From the NCBI GenBank assembly GCA_030544235.1, contig CM060471.1, positions 5,281,348-5,345,347 on the forward strand: a DNA stretch of 64,000 nt. The letters are read 5' to 3'. The notes beneath the pieces are model-generated. The model saw only the letters and a program-made list of their open reading frames with translations, had not been told where the DNA came from and ran no database searches. Made by a program: the position numbers and the translations under genes. This DNA is from Lepturacanthus savala. Its lineage: Eukaryota; Chordata; Actinopteri; Scombriformes; Trichiuridae. This document shows positions 12,515-23,900 of this stretch, piece after piece (position 1 is the first letter of the stretch; each line of letters begins with the position of its first letter).

Positions 12515-12574
<60 letters not shown>

Positions 12575-13395
12575 TTACCCAATGGAATGTGCACTTGAGG
12601 TTCCTGAAAAGGTAAATATAAATAAATAAATAAACATATATATATATATATATATACTGTACATCAAGGACACAACTGTGAAAACACATCATGAGACTAT
12701 GATACACTGTTATTAATATTCATTTGCTGATTTTTTCAAGTTTGCCTATACACAGGTGAAAGAGGTTTCCCTCACTGTAAACATTCCTTCTGTCCAGACT
12801 GCATGTTGCAATGCTTCAGTTATCTGAGTTAGTGGATATCTTACATCTTACTTTTTTTATCAAATTCCTTCGTTATGTTTACCCTTTGAGATGGAAGTGA
12901 TGGGAGTATAGTAATGAAATAAAATGAGTTTAGCACTAAAATACGCTGCAACTTTGAAACATGATTTGAGTCATTTAAACAACTGAAGCTTCACATGAAC
13001 TTCAGATAATCTGTTTAATACATGGGGAAAATTAAGAAAAAGGAAGCGGAGTGGGTTTTATCCTCCAACATGCAGCTAAGTACATTACACACAGATCTTG
13101 TAATGGTCAGTAGGAGGATTACTGTGATAAAATCCTTACATCATTAATGCATTCAATTCATATTATTCCTGTCACTTACTTGACTCTCTCCCATGAGTAT
13201 GGACCTTTTGAAACGTGTGTTAAGAGTTATTCATCTAACCTGTGTGGAGTCTGTCTCGCGTGTCTTGTATCCAACACTCAGCTGCAAAATGTTTTTTATT
13301 ACAGCACCGCGTCGATGTACATGCTGAGGAATCGCGTTTGCTGCACGAGCATTACAACAGAGTAAATAACAATGTCGTGCTATGTGTGCCGCCAT
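11473..13395 (-). CDS. mrpl58: Mitochondrial peptidyl-tRNA hydrolase ICT1 / mL62
   Basis: Six exons on the minus strand: 13395-13240, 12603-12579, 12383-12324, 12120-12038, 11825-11656 and 11557-11473. They sum to 579 nt, 192 aa plus stop, close to the human length of about 206. All junctions keep frame. Residues 1-52 form a Cys/Arg/Ala-rich leader, presumably the mitochondrial targeting sequence. The release-factor-like core has DRLTVSYSRSGGPGGQNVNK with the catalytic GGQ at about residues 73-75. It is followed by KAEVRFHVQTADWIPEDVRQKI and NKNRVNKAGELMVTSELSRS. The basic tail (RLEKRNKERLKQKKIHS) binds the empty mRNA channel in characterised orthologues. Family function: hydrolysis of peptidyl-tRNA on stalled mitoribosomes, while also being an integral large-subunit protein. 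The second exon is only 25 nt and adjoins a long TA microsatellite. CDR2L next to MRPL58 is also the mammalian arrangement. Confidence 0.94.
12462..12566. repeat. (TA)n / (TAAATA)n microsatellite
   Basis: About 105 bp of alternating TA with an inner block of ataaat hexamers (about 12493-12530). It lies in mrpl58 intron 2, with its edge 12 bp from the donor of the 25-nt exon. A second (TA)n run lies at about 12636-12656 on the other side of that exon, so the exon is bracketed by simple repeats. The Ile/Tyr repeat frames through it are not genes. Confidence 0.95.
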
Positions 13396-13579
13396 GTTTA
13401 GATTGACGTAGTTACGCCCAGGGAAGTACCGATGCACGTAGTATAACCGCTGCTAAGCGGCAACTACATTTAATAAAGGCTGATCGTGATGATAGAATGT
13501 CGTTGAGCTTCACTACAGCAAACAGGGATAATATTGTGCATAAATATACGGCGGCTGTTGTCCCAAGAAAACAAAACTC

Positions 13580-13651
13580 AGGTTCCACCGAGATTTGAAC
13601 TCGGATCGCTGGATTCAGAGTCCAGAGTGCTAACCATTACACCATGGAACC
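13580..13651 (-). tRNA. tRNA-Gln (anticodon CTG)
   Basis: Minus strand, 72 nt. Acceptor GGTTCCA pairs with TGGAACC, with discriminator T. The D arm is TGGTGTAATGGTTAGCA, the anticodon arm CTCTGGACTCTGAATCCAG carries CTG, and the T arm is CGAGTTCAAATCTCG. It ends in a TTTT terminator read on the minus strand (gagttttgttttc). It lies 185 bp upstream of the mrpl58 start, on the same strand. Confidence 0.95.
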
Positions 13652-14640
13652 ACGAGAGCTTGTGAAAAAACACAATTTATAAAGAATACTATGGGTTATA
13701 TGACGTGATAGCATTTCAATATATATTAAAATATGACAGCAACGCTGTAGGGAAATGTGTTGTGTCGTAGACATTTTCATTGAATTATTTTATGTGCAAA
13801 GACTGCATGGAGAAAGAATTAAAGAAAATATCAGGATAACAAATCCAGTTCTTTTAAATTAATTATTTAGGAAAATAAATAAAATATACACATATCCTAT
13901 AGCTCACGTACAGCTTATACATGAACATTTTCAAATGATGGCTGAAGGACCGTTTTTTTTATCCGGAGGATTCCCTGATTTATTGCGCTTTAGTTCCACC
14001 TAGTGATGAAAGTGTGTCAAAATCAGATTTACAGATTAAAATAACCTTTCAGGTCACGCAGTCAGACACATACTTTGGTCAAAGTTATGGAGGAATGGAA
14101 CTATGATAATTAAAAATAAATAAATAACTGACTCAATGAATACATACATTTAAAAAAGAAAGGAATATAGAAATAAAAAAAAATAAAATAATAATAAAAT
14201 AAATAAACTTATAACGATAACTATCTATCTTAAATCTCTGGTGGATAAACAGCAACAACATTTTTTATTAATATGAAACATATCTTCGCATTTATACAGT
14301 TGTTGGACCATCCATCGACCTGACTCTACATAAATAAACAGAAAGTGTAACTAAAAAGTGAAACAAAGCCCACAAAAGGTCTCGAATGTGGAGTTCAATA
14401 GAAAAAGCAAAAGCGGAACGATTCTACACTGGTCTCCGTTGCTCCGGGGTAACTTTACCAGATGCACACTGCTGCTTTGCAAAACAAAACAAGCCAGCCC
14501 TCCAAGATTTTGCTGATCTGTGCACATATACAATAAGTGTACAATAAATCCTATGTGGCTGCCCTGTCCTTAGAGCGAGAAACAGGTGGTACAGCAACAT
14601 GTTTATATCGCGGTGGAAATATATGTGTTTTACGGAGTTA
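13652..14640. other. intergenic, AT-rich
   Basis: No gene, tRNA or clear transposon was recognised. There are A-rich and (AAAT)n-like runs at about 14100-14220. The composition rises sharply in GC from about 14640 onward, where the daglb promoter begins. Confidence 0.5.
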
Positions 14641-14911
14641 TCGATGAATTAGTTGTCACACCGGAGCAGTTTATAGCTAACACTAACAAGGTTAGCTAAC
14701 GTGAGCGGCGGTGTCGGTGCAGCTAGCCGCCGGTGCAGCTAGCCGATGAAAGTGAACGTTTCATCTTTACTGTTAGCTCGCAGCTAGTTAGACTCTTAGC
14801 CAACTGCTCGTGTCGCCGTGTCAGCGCGGGTAACGCGATGTTCTCGGGCGTGTTCCCGTTACCGAGCCGCCGTCAGTGAGGTGACGTCATCCCGGCTCGT
14901 TTCCCAGCACC
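14641..14911 (+). promoter_or_regulatory. daglb: daglb CpG-rich promoter and 5' UTR with CRE
   Basis: GC- and CpG-rich relative to its surroundings and without a clear TATA box. A full cAMP response element palindrome TGACGTCA lies at 14882-14889, 22 bp before the ATG. A short tandem duplication (ggtgcagctagccg) occurs at about 14714-14744. The exact transcription start cannot be read; a broad CpG-island start is likely. Confidence 0.6.
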
Positions 14912-17900
14912 ATGCCGGGGCTCGTGGCGTTCGGTCGGCGGTGGGGGATCGCCAGCGACGACCTCGTGTTCCCCGGTTGTTTCGAACTGTTCGTCCGCGT
15001 AGTTTGGTATGTTGTCTACACCGTGGACCCCCCCCGATCCAAACATCATCACCGGAGACTTAACGGGCTGTGGGGACGTTACGACGTCAGGTGACGCTGA
15101 CTCTGCTGTTTTCTCCTCAGGTGGATCGGCACCATGATCCTGTACACGTACCATAAGGGTCATTTCGACTGTCATGCGGGAGGAGTCCTCCACAGCTACC
15201 TGGTGGGACTGCTGGTCATCCTGGCGCTCATCATCCTGTCACAGTGTGCTATCGTCTATATCAGCGCCCAGGGTAAGCCAGGTTTGATTTATGAAGATCA
15301 CTATGCATAAACAACCGTTTTCTAGAGGGAATTCACAGGCTAAAATTCGTTCACGTATTTTTTCACAGAAGGTCAGAAACGTGATTCTGTGTTTCGTAAT
15401 ATCAGCGGATGCTGCTTTACACAACACACTACACAGTTTAACTGTCCAGGTTAGGAAACTGTTTAAGAAGCTTTCAAGGAAATTTCAGGAAACTGCCAGG
15501 AAATGATGCAACACAAAATTTAAACTATATATATTTTGTAGTGAATTCACAGACTTGAAACATGTTTAAAACTGCTTTATAAATCCCATTGTTTTTCTCT
15601 TGTGGTGCTGGATATGTATTTGTAGCACATGTACTATTACAATGAATTATTTCTGTACTTTGCCAAAGGCGGTGTTTCATTTTTTAATTTAGTCTTAGTT
15701 ACATGACAATCATATTTAGTTAAGTCCTGTTTTAGTTTTTTTGATTTCTTTAGTCAAATTTTAGGCTATGGAACTCGCTTTAATTTGAGACAATGTTTAG
15801 GTCATAATTTTCTCAGAGAATGCCTTATGTTTGCCAGAAAAAGTGCAAAACACTCATATTTCCTCAAGGATTTAGAATTTTGTCTCAGTCGCTTACATAA
15901 CAATTATTGTTTGTTAAAGTCCTATTTTTGTCTTTTGTTGTAATAAAATTATGTTGACAAATAGCTATATTTGAGGTTTTTGTTGACAAAGTGAACGCTG
16001 TCTTAAGGTCACATTTTCAAACACTGATCTTCAATCCTTTGTCACATGTTAACCTCTCATCTGTTGCTGTTACAGCAAGGTTCTAGTCGTTTTGTTGAAT
16101 TCAAGGATGTCCCTGATTCTTCTCAGGTACCATCACCAACTCCGGCCCGCGGCGCTCCATCCCTGCGTTGGTGTACCTGCGTGCCGTCCTCTACATCCCT
16201 GAGCTGGTGTGGGCCTGCATGGGAGCCGTCTGGGTCTCTGGGGACAGCAAAGGCTGCGATCTGCCCACAGTGGGAGCCGTCATCACAGCAGTGGTCGCCA
16301 GGTACGTTTGTTCAGAACTATGAGTTCATGGCTGTTAGACTTTGTGGTTAACCACTTAAGTCCAAGGTCTATGTATCTATCTATACAACCACGGAGGCCA
16401 TGGTCATGGTATCAAATTTAATCTATATCATGGGAGGTGAATACAGAAGTGTCAGAATAGTTAGAATACCGCAAAAACAATTCTAAAATTGTTTTACTAC
16501 AGATGAAAATACTTCATTTTTAAGACCAAACTGAACCAAATCAGGGAAAAAAACTTTAAATAAGCTACAAAACCTGCAATGTAAAGTTTAATGATTAAAA
16601 AGATAAGAGTCCAAAAGATCAATTATTTGTCCATAAAATCATAGAAACCACACAGAGGATCATAACAGAACATAGAGAATATATTCTCCATTCTGAGCTA
16701 ACAGCTCAAATCTAAATTAAATATCAAAATAATGGCTAGTTGCAGTCCTACTACTGATATTATATTATACTATTTTCTTATTGTATTGATGATGTGGATA
16801 TTGATGATATATATTGATGCTATAACATTGAGATTTTACTACAGATAAAAATACTTGTAGTGTAAAAATGTAGTGTTGTAGCTGACGTTTTCTCATGTGA
16901 TTTATGAGTAAAACCCAATGCTGCCCCTGTATCAGTTTTTTTGGATTTTAACAGGTTAAAAATCTGAACTGATGAAGGATTTTTTCCTTCTTCATCACAA
17001 CAGCTGGATCATCCTGCTCTTCACGGGTCTGGGCGTGGTGTTCGTCTTCGACCCGCTGGGCAGCCGCCGCTCTCAGCCCGCCGCCATGGAGCCGTTGGGG
17101 GTGCGGGACATGGAGAGCAGCGAGGGCAGGCAGTTCCTGTCCACGGCTCGCTCCCTGGCCGTCAAGGTGTGGGAGAGCAGGCTGCGGCTGCTGTGCTGCT
17201 GCCTGCCGCAGGACGAAAGCCACAGAGCGGCGTTCTCCAGCATCGCACAGCTGGTCAGCGGATTCTTCTCGGTGAGTCATTCACCCTCTGCTCATGCTGT
17301 TCTCTGAATCACACAAGAACCAATGAACATGTAAAAAAGGTTAAAAGTAATTATTTAGTGTCACATAGTAGTGGGTGATATGACGATACGTATTGTGGGG
17401 ACAATAAAAAATGTTACACGTTCAAAAAGGAGTAGAAAGAAGTATAGTCTCATTTAATCCTACCCCTCTATTACTCCTATCAATATGCAAATAATAGCAA
17501 TGAAATTTTCACTAATAATTGTCATAATTACAATAATATTAGTACCAATATTAATGTAATACTTGTAATATTGATAATAGTAATGATATAATACTAAATC
17601 TACTGATGTCACATTAACATACACAGGTGTAGCTTCTAGTTACATTTATTAATAAACTAAATTGTAAATTGTTCCAGTGTAACATACTGGAACAATTTAC
17701 AAGCACTTTATGTGTTTAATTTGTTTGATTGGAATCAAATTAACACTTATGGAAGGGGGAAAAAATAGAGCATGGTGGAATTTGTCGGCACAATGAAATG
17801 CAAAATAAGTGACATTTATCCATGAAAATCAGAGAGCTTAAGGCACTGTATCAAAGGTTAATAGAACAGTGTCAGTGATGCAATCATACAATGACATTTG

Positions 17901-20900
17901 ATACATTTATATCGCTGCACTAAAACAAGTGATTCTCATTTGTGACAGTTCAGTTAAATGTCACTTCAAAATAAAGTTGGGGAAAAGTAAGCCCGGAAAC
18001 TTTTGTCCAACCTTTCGGAGAATAATTGAAAACATACTTTATTGTGGTATATCGTGATATAAATCATTACCTTGATTATAAAAAACATATCATTATATAT
18101 GATTTTTTCCATATCACCCAGCACTAGTGTCACATATAAAATGGGAGTAGTTTGAAATGGAACTTGACAGTATTTTTTTTTTTCTGCATGACTAGGTGTT
18201 AATCCAATGTTCAAATAATTTAGAGTATAAATACTGGAGTACATTGACTACCTGTTACCTGCAGATGTAGATAAGGATGCAGATCTTAGTTTAATACATT
18301 TTTCATATTCTAGGACATGTTTGTGGCAGAGTTAGTGAAGCAAATTGAAGCTTGTTTGGTGCAACTACAAAACGTTCCGCTCTCAGACAGTGTCTTGCAA
18401 CACAACATCCTGTTACTGTGTGTTCCTAATGTTTTGTAAAGCTATGCACTCACTGGTATTGTACGGAAGCTCAGAGCTGCCAACCCCTAAAATATATTTG
18501 GCTCAGTTGGCTCACGTTATAACGTGATACTTATCACTTATCACAATTATCCCGTTACAACGTGAAATTATCACGTTATAACGTGATGTGAAATTATCAC
18601 GTTATTTCATGATACACAAATATCACGTTATTTCGAGATATGCAACTATCATGTTATTTCATGATATGTAACAGCTCTGAGGTAAACTCTGCCGTAAACC
18701 GGTCGACCGGCGCGCTTCCATTTCACTTCACGTCATGGTTCAATCTCTAGCATTTATTTGAGAATCATGGCTGAAAATCCTTCGGAGAGTAGCATGCTGA
18801 CTGTGGTAACTTGTCAAAACAAAGGACACAAACGCAGATGTTGAGTTTCACTTTTTATCGATAGACAACATCAATCCATTCCTTCCAGTCCCGGGGAGAA
18901 CGACAACGCGCGCATGCGCGGAAACTTCACTCTTCTTCAGTAAACCTTCTTGCCACAATGATCACACAGCGGCACCCACTGGATAAACAATCAATTGCCC
19001 CCTAATTACCTCTGCTTCATAACAAATAAAAGAAAACTCCACAACGGAAGTGAATTACCGGGGACTATTATTGGCGGTGCACCTGTAGTTTTTTATGTGA
19101 GCAAAAAAGAGGTGTTGTAAAGCAGAAACAATTAGTGGGAATATAAGTGTTTCCCCAGTAGGTGGCGCTATATGACCATTATGGCCGGCAAGGATGATTG
19201 ATGAAGAAGACTGGAGGTTCTGCGCATCTGCGGGTTCTCTCCGTGACTGAGAGGGATGTATGTTCACTCGCTCAGCTGCCGCTGCGCATAGAGATCAATG
19301 TTATCCATCTAGTTAAGAGGACGGTTTACATTTTAATTAAGGTTCTTGTATTTGCAGTATTGAGGATTCCAGATGATATTTGTGTATCATGAAATAACGT
19401 GATAATTTCATATCACGTTATAACGTGATAATTTCACGTTATAACGTGATAAGTATCACGTTATAACGTGATACTGAGCCAAATATATTTTAGGGGTTGG
19501 CAGCTCTGAGCTTCTGTAGTATTGTGATATCTGACAAATGTATATTATAAAATAAAACCACCAGTATTTGGTGTTGTTCTTGAAATGAAGGACACTGCAG
19601 CGTTTACAGAGCTGCTCTGATGCCTGCGGAGCATTTGTGGCTCACAACTGTCATGTCAGCATGTCAGTTGTGATGTCACACCAGTTTACAATTAATACGA
19701 CTGCTAACCACCATGACAGACAGAGAAAGTGTGTAATCTCAAGCAAAAGTGTGTAAATAAAAGCACCATCTTAAAAACCTAATCTTATCAAAAATACATA
19801 TAACATTCCTTTTCAAATTTTATAAATATAAGTAATAGAAGTAGTATTGCTATTTGTTTTATTTATTATTTATTAGTTTTAATATGCTTCAATTTTCAAC
19901 TTTTCTAGTATTGTGTGTGTTGCAGGACACAGACCTGGTTCCCAGTGACATAGCAGCTGGTTTAGCTCTGCTGTCCCAGGAGCAGGATAAGATGGAGCAC
20001 AGCAGAGACCCAGATACTGTACTATCCCACAGTCCATCCTCTCCTATTGTAAGTAGACCCAGTAAACCACATTTATGTTAAGAGATTATAGGATCCACAC
20101 AGGTTGCAGCCAGTTTATGTAACTTCTTGTTTAATAAAACATTCTTAAGTCTTGTATTTCAACTGTAAGTAAATCCTAACTTGTTTATCTTGTGTTGTTT
20201 GAAGGGAGAAGATCTGGAGATGGAGTTGGAGAAGGCGGCCCACTGCATGCAGTTTGCAGCTGCAGCTTATGGCTGGCCCATGTACGTTTACTCCAACCCC
20301 CTTAGTGGACTCTGCAAACTCAGTGGAGACTGGTAAGATATAGTCTTTGGTTATATGAGTCCTTGATTTTTTAAAAAATATATACATAATATTAAATTTG
20401 ACCAAATCTACACCATCAATTTTAACATGTAATTTTTAATGTGTACAGCTGTAAAAGTCATGCTGCAGAGTATGAAATCGTCGGGGGCGACCACCTCGGC
20501 TGTCACTTTTCATCCATCCTGCACAGCACTGGTCTACAGTATAGAGACTTCATCTACGTCAGCTTCCACAACCAGGTAGGAGTTTCACTAGTTCACCGCT
20601 TCACTGGTTCACTGACAGTCTGACAGAGACTCAGACTGTCCGTTTGCATTCTGTCGATCATTTAAGCGAACAGCGTTTGTTGCAGATCTACGAGATCCCG
20701 TTCTTCGTGGCCCTGGATCACAAAAGGGAGGCCGTGCTGGTGGCTGTAAGAGGAACACTGTCACTCAAGGTTAGTTACGACTCAAATGAATCACTTTTTG
20801 TTCTTAAACTAATCAGTTACGTTGCCATCTCTACACGTATAAAAATCACTGCATCAAATGTGACACTCCATGAACTCTGTTCTGTCCATGTGCATAATGT

Positions 20901-23900
20901 GAAAATGTGATATTTTCCCTTTTGTAATTATCTCTAGTTGTGTATTCATTAATGCTCAGTCTATCCTCTCGTTTCCTTTTTCACTGCTTAGAGTCACTTC
21001 CCTGTTTGCATTGTTGTAACTTATAGAACATAGAGGCTGTTAAATATAGCTTCTCCGTTGAGGCCACTCCTGAAGAGAAGTAGAACTATCGCTTATAGGA
21101 AAAGCAGATAAAGGGGGAAGTGAAAGTGTATTGGAGTGAATCAACAGATGTCCACATGTGTATCATTTGGTTGAAATACATTATAACCACTCTGCTGATG
21201 TGCATCAAGTGTAGAATATTTGTTGCAGGCCATGTTATCAGCACCACTTCATGCAAGCTGTTACAATTTTCATTATTTATCTGCTTGACATTACAGAAAA
21301 ACATTTTACTATTTCTCCAGTCTAGAATAATATTATTTCTCAGTGGTTTTAGTATGAAACTATCAGCCTTTTAGTCAATTTCTGAAACTTGAATCTGTGA
21401 GATACATGTGACTGAGTGTGTCTGTGTCTGTCCTGCAGGACGTCCTGACAGACCTGTCTGCAGAATGTGAGAACCTGCCCATAGAGGGGGTGTCTGGGGC
21501 CTGCTACGCCCACAAGGTGAACGTCTATGTCAACATTTCAACTGTGGAGTATCTAGGGTTGAAAAATTGAGTGAATTCCATGGGAATTAAAGGGAATATA
21601 TGTGAATTAACAGGAATATATGGGAGTGAACAGAAATGAATCTAAAATTTACACAATTGGAAAGTTGGGGACAATATATTGCTGCGTAATCTTGGCTCAG
21701 GACTAATCTTGGCTAAAACAGCCAGATTTAAAGGGATAGTTCAACATTTTTGAAAATTCGATCAAAAATTCCAAAATTCCATCATCATGATTCCCATAGT
21801 CATAGCAATAGGTTCTTTACCTTTTTTGTCTATACCAGCTGTTTCCAGACCAGTGGAGCAGAGCTGAGAGCTGCTCAGTTACTACAACACTAATGGTGTT
21901 TTTTGGTTTCCCTCATCAAACTCAGCAAATACAGTTCTCTCTCGTAACATTTCGTTATTATCTCATAGCATGATAAAGTAAGTTATGATTATATTATGCT
22001 GTAAATATATTTGATCTTTAATGGTATTAATGTTTATCTTTTAAATATTAAATACAATTTTAGTTAAAATGTATGTTAACTGCAGGCTGAACAGATTGAT
22101 TTAAAATGAAGAACAGTCCTGTTTATTAAATGATTGATGATGTTCTTAATGTGAACTTATAATAAAATGAAGCTAAATGCACCAGAGGTCACCAGAGTTT
22201 GCAGAAATCAACTTTTAAGTCATGTTAGCACGTCCTGCAAACAATTTTATGAATCAATATGATGGTGAATTGAAAAAGGGGTGAGAAATAGAAGGAGAGT
22301 AAAACACATTCATTTAAAAGTGTTACAATACAGCATATTTTATGAGGTGATAAGAAAATTTCATTTAGCAAATTTAGTTATTGCCGTCATGTACTTTTAT
22401 ATTAAAATAAAGAGGCCTATGTATGGTGTGTTGTGTTCATTATCAGGAGTTTTTTTCTTTTTGGTAATTTATGATTTATTTTTGTAAGATTGGCCCATGG
22501 GAGTCATTGAATTTCTCTTTTATATCTTGAGTTGAAAACTTGGGAACGTCTGCCTTAAAACTGAACATGTGTGCCTCTCTGACTCCTGCAGGGCATGTGC
22601 CAGGCGGCCACTTACATCTATAAGAAGCTGGTCAATGACGGCATCCTGAACCAGGCTTTCTCTATTGCACCGGTGAGAAGATAGCCTTTCTATTTTTGTA
22701 GTTTACTGATTTGCGTTAGGCCTCTGCTGAAAAACCAATTATACAACTATAATCCACATAACTCCATAGCCGGTGAGGGTTCAGAGCTGCTGTTTAGTTT
22801 GACATTAATGTACAAAAGAAAATCTACTACTAGAAAACAACTTGCTGTAGGTATTTATCTTAATCTGTAAATTACTCTGATGTAATCAACTCCGTTTTTT
22901 TCTGTCAGCTTCTTCAGCTTAGTTATTTTCATTATATTCTTTTCCTGACTGGGTTATTGTAAAATCCATGACAGTTAAATTGTGTAATACCACAGTCAAT
23001 CGTATAATCAAGAGGGAAAATTGGCTTTGCAGAGGTAGTAAATCTTGTGTAAGTATGCAGTGTGTTTGTGTGTTTGTAGGAATACAAACTGGTCATCACC
23101 GGTCACAGTCTGGGTGCAGGCACAGCTTCGCTGCTGGCCATCCTCTTACGGAACACCTTCCCCACCCTGCAGTGCTACTCATTCTCTCCACCAGGGGGCC
23201 TCCTGAGGTAAGGGATACACTGCTGTAGATCACCCTACAGATACTTAACCAACACAACATAAACACAGGACTCATGTAATTAACATGTCGCCTCTTGTAA
23301 ACTTACTAGATGCCGTATTGACACAGATTTGTGCCAATAACAGTAACTTTTCCTTATCCACTAATGAAACAGACATCTATTTATCATGTGTATATGACAT
23401 ATCAAATACATTTCTAGACTCGTAATGTAACGCAAAAGATATGTTTGTGCTTCGAGTCATTTTTTTTCGCCAAATAGGAAATAATCGGAGCTGCTGTAAC
23501 TCTAAAAACTTTCATCTGCTAATAGGAATTATAACATCTGCCCTCAAGTAGAACCATAAAACTGTCTTGTGAACCACAGTTAACTTAACAGTTAACAAGT
23601 GACCCTTAATATACACTATTTATCACTTTTTTTAAATCTTTTACTGCTCAGATTTAGACATAAATAATCATTCAACAATTAAAATACAATGTCTTTTAAG
23701 TGTTATTCTAGAAACAAAGAAAATCTGAAGTTCCTAAAGGCATTTCAACAGCAGCTCAGGCGTTTAGTGTTTGTCTATAGTTTCAACCCCTGCTGTATGC
23801 ATTGCATATATATATCAATATCAGACCCCTATTATTACATGTATGAGCTCAAAGGTCAGATATAATGTGTAGGTGTTCTAACTTGTGCTTTCCAGATGAA

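Noticed and set aside
12310..12707. Ile/Tyr-rich ORFs on both strands
   Set aside because: They are translations of the TA microsatellite; the real coding pieces here are the mrpl58 exons 12324-12383 and 12579-12603.
13165..13205. A possible additional mrpl58 exon on the minus strand (good donor gtaagt near 13170)
   Set aside because: Including it breaks the frame into the 25-nt exon, while exon 1 joined directly to that exon keeps frame and gives a normal-length protein.
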